A stretch of 64,000 nt of DNA from Desulfobacterales bacterium HSG16 (lineage in GTDB: Bacteria; Desulfobacterota; Desulfobacteria; Desulfobacterales; HSG16): NCBI GenBank assembly GCA_030377965.1, contig JAUCGE010000001.1, forward strand, positions 55,124 through 119,123, read 5' to 3'. The notes under the pieces were generated by a model. It had not been told where the DNA came from, ran no database searches, and saw only the letters and a list, made by a program, of their open reading frames with translations. Shown piece after piece: positions 26,904 to 35,344 of this stretch. The number at the start of each line of letters is the position of its first letter. Within the stretch, counting starts at the first letter, position 1. Position numbers and translations under genes: made by a program.

Positions 26904-27902
26904 ATGACAAAATTTTTTAAAAAAATGATCTGGTTTGTTTTCCTGATGACAATTCTGTTTTTTGCTGTCCGGCCTTTCGTTAAAATAGGATATGTGGCTC
27001 AAAACCAGTTGGGATTCAAATATAATGTATCGGGCGGAAAGCCTGTAAATCAGGATAACAATCCCCTGCTGCCCTTCGGATATGGCCTTGCATGGGGATG
27101 GAACGCAAAACTTTTTATAATAAATGCAGAGGTGAACAACTATAACTTCACCACCCAGAGAAAACCCAACAGCCCTTATGATGAGTCCCTGACCTGGGAC
27201 AGCCAGGAAGGTGTCACCATGTCAGTTAATTACACTATTCTGGGCAGGGTAACCGACCCTTGGAAATTTTATAATCATTTTGGTCGCCCCCAATACTCTT
27301 ACCGTGGGATATCAGGAGTTCTGGATGCAAAAATATACGAGGCAATAAGACTGGCAGGCCAGTTCGTTGATGTGAAAATGGGAGAATTAACCCAGAATAC
27401 AAGCGCTGATGAAATAAGAAAAAATCCAGCTAAATACACAAAATTACTGACAACCTCAGCCGATGAATATGCGAATCAATTCGGCTTTACGGTAACGGAT
27501 GTATTATTTCCTGACCGGTTCGTCTTTCCCGGCGGCAACACGATACAGACGGCCAGAGGCATGCTTCAGATAGCTAATTCAGATGGTGAAAAACTGAAAA
27601 ACGAAAAAAAGACCACACAGCAGGAAAGAGATGAAATCATAGCCAACGCCCGCATAGAAGCCAACCGGATAATTTCGGAAGGAAAGCGGGAATCCAACCG
27701 CCTGCTCTCTGAGGCAGATGCGCTGGCAGAACAACTCCAGGCTTCCATCCATGACATCGGTATCAAAGGTACTGTCCAGATTACAATGAGCAGGCTCCAC
27801 GGAAAGCTCATGCAGAAGGGCGTAATAACAGAAGCAATCCTTACCCGTGATTCCATATTCGGAAAACCGTTTTATACTGGAACAGCGGACTCTGAAAAAT
27901 AA
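26904..27902 (+). CDS. SPFH/Band-7 family membrane protein
   Basis: 332 residues with one N-terminal membrane helix (MIWFVFLMTILFFAVRPFV), a Band-7 domain (about 30-215; VGYVAQNQ-like GYVAQNQLGFKYNVSGG, GVTMSVNYTILGRVTDPWKF), and a coiled-coil tail (ANRIISEGKRESNRLLSEAD). It begins 13 bases after the lipoprotein SPFH gene with AAGGAGG upstream. The two proteins probably form a hetero-oligomer, as HflK and HflC do, but one is lipid-anchored and the other inserted by a helix. Confidence 0.82.
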   Translation: MTKFFKKMIWFVFLMTILFFAVRPFVKIGYVAQNQLGFKYNVSGGKPVNQDNNPLLPFGYGLAWGWNAKLFIINAEVNNYNFTTQRKPNSPYDESLTWDSQEGVTMSVNYTILGRVTDPWKFYNHFGRPQYSYRGISGVLDAKIYEAIRLAGQFVDVKMGELTQNTSADEIRKNPAKYTKLLTTSADEYANQFGFTVTDVLFPDRFVFPGGNTIQTARGMLQIANSDGEKLKNEKKTTQQERDEIIANARIEANRIISEGKRESNRLLSEADALAEQLQASIHDIGIKGTVQITMSRLHGKLMQKGVITEAILTRDSIFGKPFYTGTADSEK

Positions 27903-27924
27903 AGAGAATATACTGTGAAAAATT

Positions 27925-27983
27925 TCTGAATCAGGATTTGCAGGATTAAAGGATGAACAGAATTCTGAAAATTCTGATTCAGA
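27925..27983. repeat. Imperfect inverted repeat, second copy of the dispersed element core
   Basis: TCTGAATCAGGATTTGCAGG at the left and CTGAAAATTCTGATTCAGA at the right form an imperfect stem; AGGATTAAAGGAT lies inside. The same core is inside the 200-base element at 12481-12680. The surrounding gap (27903-28131) has no gene. Confidence 0.6.
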
Positions 27984-28131
27984 CAACCTATCGGAAAAGG
28001 TTAAAAAAATATATGGTCAGGTGTACTTATATCGGACATTGAAAAATGGAATAAAAAGGCAATAAGCGGCATCTGGTATTTGTACCGGGCAAAAAACCGT
28101 TTGCTTGACAAAACTTATCGGGAAAAATTTT

Positions 28132-29208
28132 ATGACAATACTTTACAGGTATCTGACAATAGAAATAATCAAAAAAATTTTCATAGTGCTTCTGACTGTA
28201 GTAAGCATCTATGTGGCTGTGGATTTTTTTGAAAAAATCGATAATTTCATTGAGGCAAAATTACCCATATCAAAGGCTCTCATCTTCTTATTATACAAAA
28301 TTCCTTTTATTGTCACCCAGATTCTGCCCGTATGTATTCTTCTGGCGGTCTTGATCGTATTCGGACTTATGAATAAGAATAATGAAATAACAGCTTTGAG
28401 AAGCAGTGGCATCAGTATATATTATCTATTCAAGCCTGTACTAGGAATAGGAGTGTTTTCCTGCCTGTTCCTGTTTTTCTTTTCTGAGATAGTTGTACCC
28501 ATAACTGCACAAAAGGCGAATCAAATCTGGCTCCGTGAAGTTAAAAATGAGGCAGCCATCATATCCAGGGAGAAAAATATCTGGCTTAAAGGCAAAAAAA
28601 TGATTACCCATATTGCATATTATGACCGCAAGGTGAAGGCTATTCGCGGGGTCACTCTTTATTATTTTGACGATGATTTCAATATTGCCAGAAGGGTTGA
28701 TGCCCGAACCGGAATATTCTCTGACAGACAATGGACATTGTTTAACCTGATGGAACAGGTATTTGACAATTCAGAGGGTAAAAACAAAGTTTTCTTTCAT
28801 GATCAGAAGATAGAAAATATTGGGCTTGTGCCAGATGACTTGCAGCGAGTCGTTAAAAAATCCGAGGAAATGAATTACAGAGAATTGAAGGATTTTATAG
28901 ATAAAGTGGAAGGAGAAGGCTATGATGCTACTATTTACCGGGTAGATCTATATGCAAAAATTGCTTTTCCTTTTATCTGCATAATCCTCTGCCTCGTTGG
29001 TGCGGGGATTGCAGCCAAAGGAAAGATGAAAGAAGGGCTGCCGCTGGATATCGCTTTTGGAATCGGCATTACGTTTTTATACTGGATATTCTACAGCTTC
29101 TGCCTTTCGTTAGGCTATGGCGAAATGCTTCCGCCTCTGATTGCCGCATGGACAGCCAATATAATATTTTCTTGTGTAGGAATGCTTTTACTGTTAAATT
29201 CTGAATAA
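28132..29208 (+). CDS. lptG: LPS export permease, LptF/LptG family
   Basis: An inner-membrane permease of the LptB2FG transporter that extracts lipopolysaccharide from the inner membrane. About 358 residues with six helices in two groups of three and a large periplasmic beta domain between them (about 125-265; ISREKNIWLKGKKMITHIAY). The start at ATG 28132 gives MTILYRYLTIEIIKKIF, which places the first helix as in homologues; the frame extends further upstream to a TTG. It is likely LptG because a single copy is present and the sequence ALRSSGISIYYL matches that group. It heads a run of envelope genes (waaA, rhodanese). Confidence 0.88.
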   Translation: MTILYRYLTIEIIKKIFIVLLTVVSIYVAVDFFEKIDNFIEAKLPISKALIFLLYKIPFIVTQILPVCILLAVLIVFGLMNKNNEITALRSSGISIYYLFKPVLGIGVFSCLFLFFFSEIVVPITAQKANQIWLREVKNEAAIISREKNIWLKGKKMITHIAYYDRKVKAIRGVTLYYFDDDFNIARRVDARTGIFSDRQWTLFNLMEQVFDNSEGKNKVFFHDQKIENIGLVPDDLQRVVKKSEEMNYRELKDFIDKVEGEGYDATIYRVDLYAKIAFPFICIILCLVGAGIAAKGKMKEGLPLDIAFGIGITFLYWIFYSFCLSLGYGEMLPPLIAAWTANIIFSCVGMLLLLNSE

Positions 29209-29236
29209 ATAATAACTTTTAAATTAAGGTCTTTAT

Positions 29237-30550
29237 ATGAAAAACAAATCGATTCTTTTTTTGTACAATATTGTTTTTATTTTCATTATGATTTTTGGAT
29301 TACCGATATGGATTCCAATGTTTTTATTATCTGAAAAACGAAAGAAAACGGTTTTACAGAGATTGTTTTTTTTCCTTCCACATGACACCCGAAAAATTAA
29401 AGAAAACCAGCATTCAAAAAAACCCGTCTGGATTCATGCCCTTTCTCTCGGAGAAGCTCTTTCCGCTGCCCCTCTCGTTATGGCATTAAGACAGAGGATA
29501 CGCGATAGAAAAATCTTTTTTTCCGTATCCACCATGACCGGGGAAGATATTGCAAAAAAACGTATCGCAGACCATGTAGATGGAATTTTTTTCTTTCCCT
29601 ACGACTTTTTTTTAACTGTAAAACAAAAAATCCGAAAAATAGATCCAGCTTTGTTTATCATGGTTGAAACCGATATCTGGCCAAACTTTCTTTTTGAATT
29701 ACAAAGAAAAAAGATACCTGCCATATGGGTTAATGCCCGTCTTTCTGAAAAATCCTTTAACGGATATCGGCAATTTTCATCTTTTATCTGTTCGATGTTT
29801 GCGACTTTTTCAAAAATCTGCACTCAGTCAGATATCGACACCAACCGTTTTTTTGATCTTGGAACTCAAAAGAACAGACTGGTTCAGACAGGAAACATGA
29901 AATTCGACCAGCCTGCCGTATCCATTTCGGATATCGATATCGACAATATGAAAAAATCATTGAGAATATCCACAAGTCAAAAAATTGTAATCGCAGGAAG
30001 CACCCATAAAGGAGAAGAAGATCTCCTCTGCCAGGCATTTTTCCGTTTAAAAAAACAAACCCCTGATTTGGTCATGATCGTAGTCCCAAGAGACCCTGCA
30101 CGAAGTCGTAAAGTCGTCCAGATATTTGAAAGCAGCGGATTTACCCCGACGCTTTATTCACAAATAAAAAATCAGAATAAAGTGCCGGATATAATAATTA
30201 TCGACGTAATAGGACTTCTTAAAAAACTCTATGCTCTGTCAGATGTAGCATTCACAGGCGGGAGTCTCGTTCCGTCAGGCGGCCATAACCCTCTGGAACC
30301 AGCCCTTTTTGCAAAGCCTGTAATCTTTGGGCCTTATATGACCGATTTTGCCAGAATTGCGGAAATGCTGGTGGAAAAACGCGGAGCAGTACAGGTCGAT
30401 GATGCGGACAGCCTTTACCAGACAATTGCAAAACTTTTACATGACGAAAAAAAGGCTGTGGCTGCTGGTAAAAGAGCCTTCGAAGTTTTTCAGGCAAATA
30501 AAGGCGCTGTGAAAAAGGTTGTGGATGTTATTGAAAGCTGTCTTCAGTAA
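29237..30550 (+). CDS. waaA: 3-deoxy-D-manno-octulosonic acid (Kdo) transferase
   Basis: Transfers Kdo to lipid IVA, the first step of LPS core assembly. 437 residues with an N-terminal membrane anchor, the Kdo transferase segments PVWIHALSLGEALSAAPLV, FFSVSTMTGEDIAKKR, MVETDIWPNFLFELQRKKIP (with the catalytic Glu), and the GT30 C-terminal binding motif GGSLVPSGGHNPLEPA. It starts 29 bases after lptG and its stop overlaps the rhodanese start by one base. Confidence 0.96.
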   Translation: MKNKSILFLYNIVFIFIMIFGLPIWIPMFLLSEKRKKTVLQRLFFFLPHDTRKIKENQHSKKPVWIHALSLGEALSAAPLVMALRQRIRDRKIFFSVSTMTGEDIAKKRIADHVDGIFFFPYDFFLTVKQKIRKIDPALFIMVETDIWPNFLFELQRKKIPAIWVNARLSEKSFNGYRQFSSFICSMFATFSKICTQSDIDTNRFFDLGTQKNRLVQTGNMKFDQPAVSISDIDIDNMKKSLRISTSQKIVIAGSTHKGEEDLLCQAFFRLKKQTPDLVMIVVPRDPARSRKVVQIFESSGFTPTLYSQIKNQNKVPDIIIIDVIGLLKKLYALSDVAFTGGSLVPSGGHNPLEPALFAKPVIFGPYMTDFARIAEMLVEKRGAVQVDDADSLYQTIAKLLHDEKKAVAAGKRAFEVFQANKGAVKKVVDVIESCLQ

Positions 30551-31440
30551 TGAAAAATAAACTTTCTTCTGGAATATGCGTACAGATATGGTCAAAGATC
30601 ATTTTTATTCTGGTGATCTTATTAAATGCCAATATGATAGAGTGTAAATCGGCTCAGGCAGCAGATTTTGCGTTGATCAGCGTCGAACATCTGCAAAAAA
30701 ATATGTCTCAATGGACAATTCTTGATGCTCGACCCAAAGCAGAATTTCAAGCTGCTCATCTGCCAGGTGCTTTTTGTTTTTCCTGGGAAGATTTTACAAA
30801 AACTGATAAAATCGGGGTTGCTCACCGGATTCTGCCACCGGAAAAGCTGGCTGCTGCTCTTGGAAATATGGGCATGGATCGTAAGACTTCCGTGGTCGTG
30901 TATGGAGATGCAGATACAAGCTGGGGAGGGGAAGGCTGGGTATCCTGGGTGTTGACATGGCTGGGACACAAAGGCCAGATTCGAGTTCTGGATGGGGGAA
31001 TACAGGCATGGACTGAAAAGCAATTTGTGCTTGTAACCGGAAATGCCGACTCGGCCATTTTTCCTAAGCTGTACAATTTTTCTATCGACAATTCCATTAA
31101 CATCACTTCCGCAGACATAAAAAAAAACAGAACGGACTTACAACTGGTGGATACGCGCTCTTTTCTGGAACGAATCAAAGGCCGAATTTCCGGCGCGGTT
31201 TATATCTCGTGGAAAAGTTTTTATAAAGGGAAAAAAAGGCATCCGCGCAGTAGCTCGGAAATAGTAAAGCTCCTTGAGAAAAAAGGGATCGATCTTCAAA
31301 AACCGGTGGTCTATTATTGTACCGGAGGTATCCGATCCGCTTATGCCTGGATGGTTCATAAACTGGCACTGCCCGAATTGTCCGTAGTTATAAACTATGA
31401 AGGTGGTATGGAAGAATGGAGTCGTGCAGATGATTTTTGA
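30550..31440 (+). CDS. Exported tandem-rhodanese sulfurtransferase
   Basis: 296 residues with an N-terminal membrane/signal segment (IIFILVILLNANMIECKSAQ) and two rhodanese domains. The first (about 40-155) lacks a catalytic cysteine at the loop (VVVYGDADTSWGG); the second (about 175-296) has the active-site Cys in VVYYCTGGIRSAYAW, as in thiosulfate/3-mercaptopyruvate sulfurtransferases. It is likely periplasmic and handles sulfane sulfur. Start and stop of waaA overlap, so it is in the same operon. Confidence 0.88.
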   Translation: MKNKLSSGICVQIWSKIIFILVILLNANMIECKSAQAADFALISVEHLQKNMSQWTILDARPKAEFQAAHLPGAFCFSWEDFTKTDKIGVAHRILPPEKLAAALGNMGMDRKTSVVVYGDADTSWGGEGWVSWVLTWLGHKGQIRVLDGGIQAWTEKQFVLVTGNADSAIFPKLYNFSIDNSINITSADIKKNRTDLQLVDTRSFLERIKGRISGAVYISWKSFYKGKKRHPRSSSEIVKLLEKKGIDLQKPVVYYCTGGIRSAYAWMVHKLALPELSVVINYEGGMEEWSRADDF

Positions 31441-31586
31441 AGGCAGGCGGGGCAAAAAAGCCCCGCCTGGTAAATAAACCGACAACCGCGCTGTTCAATC
31501 TAAGGGTAATGGATCAATGAAAAGGGGGTTGGGGGAACTTGAATAAACAAGTTTTTATAGCCGGAGTCGGTTGTTGAGGCTCTTTA
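31441..31586. repeat. Direct repeat, copy 1 (remnant of a patatin gene 3' end)
   Basis: Begins right after the rhodanese stop with a perfect hairpin (CAGGCGGGGC-A6-GCCCCGCCTG at 31444-31469). On the minus strand its far end reads KEPQQPTPAIKT, matching the tail of the intact patatin downstream (EEPQQPAPAINT). It is therefore the leftover 3' end of a second patatin-like gene copy. The hairpin lacks a T run, so it is not a classical terminator. Confidence 0.75.
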
Positions 31587-31660
31587 AAAAAAATTATAAT
31601 GTATAATTAATGCCTGTATTTATAAACAGGCATGATCCTGCAAAAAAAATGAGAAGCTGA

Positions 31661-31852
31661 AGGCAGGCGGGGCAAAAAAGCCCCGCCTGGTAAATAAACC
31701 GGCAACCGCACTAATCAATCGAGGGTAACAGATAAATGAAAAGGGGGTTTTGGGGAAAATGTTTAAAAAAGTCAGCCAGAGGCAGTCTTAGATAAACAGG
31801 TTCTCATAAAAAGTGTTGATAGCCGGGGCCGGTTGTTGGGGCTCCTCTTTGA
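31661..31852. repeat. Direct repeat, copy 2 (hairpin plus 3' end of patatin gene)
   Basis: The first 80 bases match copy 1 almost base for base, including the hairpin (31664-31689), then diverge by an insertion and re-align over the last codons of the patatin gene (stop at 31788). Between the copies is a small AT-rich hairpin ATGCCTGT...ACAGGCAT near 31610. Confidence 0.75.
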
Positions 31853-33146
31853 TAAAATCCGTACTGGTATCAATACCGTAAGTATTTAATATTTTAGACA
31901 GTAAACGATAATTTATCCCGATAGATTCCTTTACTGATTCATAGCCTCTTCTTGCTGCTTTTCGCCGCTCCCAGAAGGCTAAAGGGTTCATGTCGAAAAA
32001 CTTGTCATCATAATCCGAAGGTTCGACAAGTATTATATCTCCTTTGAAATCTGGATCTTTTTTTCTCAGATCCAGGCCGTTCATCAGCCTTGTGTGGAGC
32101 AGAGCGCGCATAACCTGGTTGAGGACAGCATAAATACCGTCGTCTGCGATATTACAGCGCAGATCATCATGACCGCAGTTTAAGCAATAGCTTTCATGGT
32201 TAAATGGTCTGAAGGGGTTATAACATATGATAAGATCCGCCCCGTTATCAACAGCCCAGTCGATGCTCGTTGTTTTGGCTACTGCCCCATCCACATAATC
32301 CGTATCGCCGATTCTGACCGGCTTGTAAAAAAGAGGGATTGCAATTGATGCCTGCAATGCCTTGGATATAGGAATGGCCGAACTCTGATGGTGATTGAAT
32401 ACCTTGCGTTTGGCTGTATTCAATTCCGTAGTCACAATGTGAAGCTCTCTTCCTGTTTGATCATATAATTCTTTAAAATCATTGGACAGATCGTTTACTC
32501 TCAAGTTTCGTCTGGTCGAGCATTCAAACTTTTCTGTTGTAAAAATTCCGTTTGGCAGATAGTGCCAGGGAAACTCTGGCTTTTTCTTGGTTCTGTTATG
32601 CGTGCCAAGGCAATAGTTAACAAAATTCTCACAGTTTTTCGCGGTGGGATGATTAAGCATTGTCATGAAATGACCGCGAAACTTTTCTTGAAAAAGATTG
32701 TTGCGTAAAACAAAGTCTATAAACGATTTTGGAATCACTTGCAGTGCATCAGACACCAGTTTAAGGGGCTGACTCACAAAATCTTTGTAATTAAGATAAT
32801 AGAATTCCGATGCCCGGATCGGGTCCAATATTTTAGCTACGCTTTTGGATGTGACCGACGGGTTATAAAATGGGTCGGTTGCACCCCGTCTTCCTTCCAG
32901 GCTTCTTATGATCTCTCTGGGCGGAATTCCGTTTGCCAGATATACCGAAATGATCGCTCCGGCACTGGTTCCGACATACATGTCGAAATTGGTGATCCTC
33001 TGATTAAGCATAAATCGGTTGAGAGCCATAAGCCCACCGAGTTTGAAAGCTGCTCCAGACACTGCACCGCCTGCAAGCACCAGCGCTGTTTTCGGCCTGG
33101 GTTTGGGATTGCCCAGATCACTTTTTTGAATAATGGTTATCCCCAT
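31788..33146 (-). CDS. Patatin-like phospholipase/acylhydrolase (large form)
   Basis: 452 residues. A patatin-fold lipid acyl hydrolase with a Ser-Asp dyad: oxyanion loop LVLAGGAVSGAAFKLGG, nucleophile elbow GTSAGAIIS, and catalytic Asp in YVDGAVAK. It is cytoplasmic, as no signal is present. It may release fatty acids from membrane or inclusion lipids, and a role as a granule-associated depolymerase or lipase is possible given the adjacent PhaR/phasin genes. The 3' end is duplicated downstream. It is preceded by a promoter with paired TATCGATA sites. Confidence 0.88.
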   Translation of the reverse strand: MGITIIQKSDLGNPKPRPKTALVLAGGAVSGAAFKLGGLMALNRFMLNQRITNFDMYVGTSAGAIISVYLANGIPPREIIRSLEGRRGATDPFYNPSVTSKSVAKILDPIRASEFYYLNYKDFVSQPLKLVSDALQVIPKSFIDFVLRNNLFQEKFRGHFMTMLNHPTAKNCENFVNYCLGTHNRTKKKPEFPWHYLPNGIFTTEKFECSTRRNLRVNDLSNDFKELYDQTGRELHIVTTELNTAKRKVFNHHQSSAIPISKALQASIAIPLFYKPVRIGDTDYVDGAVAKTTSIDWAVDNGADLIICYNPFRPFNHESYCLNCGHDDLRCNIADDGIYAVLNQVMRALLHTRLMNGLDLRKKDPDFKGDIILVEPSDYDDKFFDMNPLAFWERRKAARRGYESVKESIGINYRLLSKILNTYGIDTSTDFIKEEPQQPAPAINTFYENLFI

Positions 33147-33207
33147 ATCAAATTCTCCTGTACCGGATCATCCTTAAAGATTTGAATATCAAATGAAAAA
33201 TTAGGCA

Positions 33208-33250
33208 TTGTTATCGATAACTTTTAGTAAAGTCAACATAGCTATCGATA
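33208..33250 (-). promoter_or_regulatory. Predicted promoter with paired TATCGATA sites for the patatin gene
   Basis: Minus-strand TTGACT (33231-33236), 17-base spacer and TAACAA (33208-33213). Palindrome TTATCGATAA (33211-33220) overlaps the -10, and a second TATCGATA (33243-33250) lies upstream; centres are 31 bases apart, about three helical turns. The rest of the 33147-33485 gap holds only a hairpin at 33388. Confidence 0.5.
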
Positions 33251-33387
33251 AATTGTAAAAAACAACCTCATTTTTCTTTTTTTACAGTTTATTGAAATCC
33301 GGCAGACAGGTCAATAATTTCAGAGATGTATTTCTCTGGTAGAAAAAACCTGCCCCCAGGGGATAAAAAACTTTCTTTACATATAAA

Positions 33388-33422
33388 GCAGGGCCAGAAT
33401 ACAAAATGCTTTCTGACCCTGC
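33388..33422 (-). terminator. Hairpin downstream of the PhaR-like gene
   Basis: Stem GCAGGG(T)CAGAA pairing with TTCTG(G)CCCTGC on the minus strand, 11-base loop, followed by TTTATATG. It lies about 65 bases after the PhaR-like stop and is a plausible terminator of the phasin-phasin-phaR transcript. Confidence 0.55.
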
Positions 33423-33485
33423 CATAAAAACAAACGGCATCATTTACAGTTTTAACGTAGGGCATCGTATTTATCGCCGAGGCTA

Positions 33486-34154
33486 TTATGATGCTTTGGC
33501 TGTCTCTTCTGTCATATCCTCAATGTCGTCTTCTATTTCGTCTTCAGCTTCAGCAGCCTTCGCCACCTGACTTTGAAGTTTTTCCAGTTGCTGCACTTTA
33601 AGAGTCAGAGCCTCAATTTTATCTGTCATCTCGCTGACCTGTTCTTTGTTAGCAAGATTCATCATTCCCAGGACTTCATTGATGCGCTGATCGATTTTAT
33701 CTCCGATCCATTTTTTGAAGTCATCTGCTCGTTTTTTCATATCTTTTTTAAGTCTGCTGCCTTCGGATTCGGATAATTCCTTGTCTTTGATCAGCAGATT
33801 TACAAGCTTGTCGATTTCGTCTTCAGCCATAGTCATCGCATTCTGCCACAGAGATGTTGATTTTTTCGCAACACCCATGAATTTTCCGCTTCCTTTTCTC
33901 AGCAACTGGATCAGAACACCGGAAGATTCGTCAACTTCAGCTTCCTTTGTCTCTTTTTTCTCCTTGGCAATAATCTGGGACACGATGGAAGCTGTGATAT
34001 CTTCGCCCGTTTCATTGTCCTTTATAGCGACTTCTTCACCCTCTTTTATAAGCTCGGAAAGCCTGTTCAAGGAAACATATTTTTTGTCCATAGTGTCGTA
34101 CAGTTTTCGATTGGCGTATTTTTTTATTTTCCTCACACTTTTTTTCTCTTTCAT
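33486..34154 (-). CDS. phaR: PHA-accumulation regulator-like protein (PhaR DNA-binding domain)
   Basis: 222 residues. The N-terminal PHB/PHA accumulation regulator DNA-binding domain is clear (KIKKYANRKLYDTMDKKYVS, LNRLSELIKEGEEVAI). PhaR proteins bind both PHA granules and phasin promoters and repress phasin genes until polymer forms. The C-terminal part is a long coiled coil (MTDKIEALTLKVQQLEKLQS) and a short acidic tail. It lies downstream of two phasin-like genes whose promoter carries a duplicated palindromic site that could be its target. Confidence 0.82.
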   Translation of the reverse strand: MKEKKSVRKIKKYANRKLYDTMDKKYVSLNRLSELIKEGEEVAIKDNETGEDITASIVSQIIAKEKKETKEAEVDESSGVLIQLLRKGSGKFMGVAKKSTSLWQNAMTMAEDEIDKLVNLLIKDKELSESEGSRLKKDMKKRADDFKKWIGDKIDQRINEVLGMMNLANKEQVSEMTDKIEALTLKVQQLEKLQSQVAKAAEAEDEIEDDIEDMTEETAKAS

Positions 34155-34214
34155 TTTATAAAACCCCCGTCAAAACATTTTGCCGTTTGTGTCAATCCTG
34201 AACATCCGATTTTT

Positions 34215-34682
34215 TTATGCCGTTATCTGCTGTGTAAAAAGATCCATCCGTGAATTCAGTGAATCCATTGCATCGTCAAGCTTTTTCATATCCTCTTTTT
34301 TGGGAAGATTAAATTTGCCTGTGACAACATCAATGCCATCCGTAATTTTTTCTTCCACTGTCTTTACCACGGACAGTTTTGAGATTTCAGGTATCTCGGG
34401 AAGAATGTTACGGCTTTTCTCTTTTGCCTGGTCAAGAATTTCGCAGGCATCTTTTCTCAAATTTTTACCCAGCTCTTTACCAGTTTCGACAGCGTCTTTC
34501 AAGTATTTTTTATTATGCTCTTTGACTGTCTCACTATAGTCCTTGAAAGCACCTTTATATTCTGTAAAAGCATCTGTGCAGGTCTGCGCTGCTTTTTTCA
34601 CTGTTTCTACTGCATGAAAACTGGATTTTACAACCGGTGTTTTTGTTTCTTCGTTTTTTTCAATTTTTTTTGCTTTTTCCAT
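34215..34682 (-). CDS. Phasin-like protein (copy 2)
   Basis: 155 residues, highly charged, Lys-rich and helical; sequence HAVETVKKAAQTCTDAFTEY and LDDAMDSLNSRMDLFTQQIT suggests amphipathic helices that coat granules. The start ATG at 34682 follows AAAAAGGAGCGAGTGTC; the frame extends upstream without a ribosome binding site. It is a diverged duplicate of the upstream gene (34749-35156): both share a TVKK...TCxD segment, a kelGk...aRkal helix and a kfNLPxrxDxxxL ending. Phasin assignment rests on composition, helicity and the adjacent phaR gene. Confidence 0.7.
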   Translation of the reverse strand: MEKAKKIEKNEETKTPVVKSSFHAVETVKKAAQTCTDAFTEYKGAFKDYSETVKEHNKKYLKDAVETGKELGKNLRKDACEILDQAKEKSRNILPEIPEISKLSVVKTVEEKITDGIDVVTGKFNLPKKEDMKKLDDAMDSLNSRMDLFTQQITA

Positions 34683-34748
34683 GACACTCGCTCCTTTTTG
34701 TATCTTCAATATCTTAAGATATATGGTTTTGCTGAAAATCAAATTCTT

Positions 34749-35156
34749 TTATGCAGCACGTTTTTCTACTACCGCATCCATCTTGCGATCAAGGTTTTCC
34801 ATGGCCAATGTCAGAGTCTCTATATCTGTTCTGCTGGGCAGATTGATTTTACCCCGAATGGCATCCATGCCATTGTTCAAACCTTCTTCAGCCTTCTTTA
34901 CAATGGTAAGTTCTTTGACATCGGGAACGATTTTCTTACCTTTTTCAACTGCTGTGTCCAGTGCTTTGCGTGCATTGGTCTTGACCTTTTCGCTCAGTTC
35001 CTTGCCTGAATCCACGGTCTTTTTTACATATTTTTCATTATAACGGTTCACGGTGTCCTTACAGGTATCTGCTACTTTTTTCACTGTCCGTACAACAAAA
35101 AATTCTTTTGTTTCTTCCACTTTTGTTTCTTCCACTTTTGTTTTGCCGTTGCTCAT
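34749..35156 (-). CDS. Phasin-like protein (copy 1)
   Basis: 135 residues, helical and lysine/glutamate rich, with an N-terminal direct repeat (KVEETKVEETKE). The core VRTVKKVADTCKDTVNRYNE and the end INLPSRTDIETLTLAMENLD are shared with the copy downstream. Phasins coat polyhydroxyalkanoate granules and control their number and size. The ribosome binding site AGGAGGAAG is strong. It is the first gene after the operator-bearing promoter at 35213-35269. Confidence 0.7.
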   Translation of the reverse strand: MSNGKTKVEETKVEETKEFFVVRTVKKVADTCKDTVNRYNEKYVKKTVDSGKELSEKVKTNARKALDTAVEKGKKIVPDVKELTIVKKAEEGLNNGMDAIRGKINLPSRTDIETLTLAMENLDRKMDAVVEKRAA

Positions 35157-35212
35157 TGATCTTCCTCCTGATTAATTTATTATTATTTTTAAACTTGCTT
35201 TTGTCCGGGTTG

Positions 35213-35269
35213 ATATGACACGTTGCGTTATCTGAAACACAATATGACGCACCGCGTTATCATTGTCAA
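35213..35269 (-). promoter_or_regulatory. Phasin promoter with duplicated palindromic operator
   Basis: Minus-strand TTGACA (35264-35269), exactly 17 bases, then CATATT (35241-35246). Two 20-base sites GATAACGC-RR-YGYGTCATAT lie at 35242-35261 (filling the spacer and reaching the -10) and 35213-35232 (over the start region), 29 bases apart. Each contains the half-palindrome TAACGC...GCGTCA/GTGTCA. This is a typical repressor layout; the PhaR-like product of the operon is the best candidate binder. Confidence 0.65.
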
Positions 35270-35315
35270 GTTTTTTTTGAAAAAAAGTTTTTTTCAATAA
35301 GGATAAAATTATGGA

Positions 35316-35344
35316 TTGACATAATAAAATCCCTAGCTTATATT
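35316..35344 (+). promoter_or_regulatory. Strong sigma-70 promoter, divergent from the phasin promoter
   Basis: TTGACA (35316-35321), 17-base spacer, TATATT (35339-35344) on the plus strand. It would give an about 190-base leader to the gene at 35538. The 35157-35537 gap therefore contains two divergent promoters and their operators. Confidence 0.65.

Noticed and set aside
31444..31469. Rho-independent terminator after the rhodanese gene
   Set aside because: The hairpin is perfect but the T/A tract is in its loop and no T run follows on either strand.
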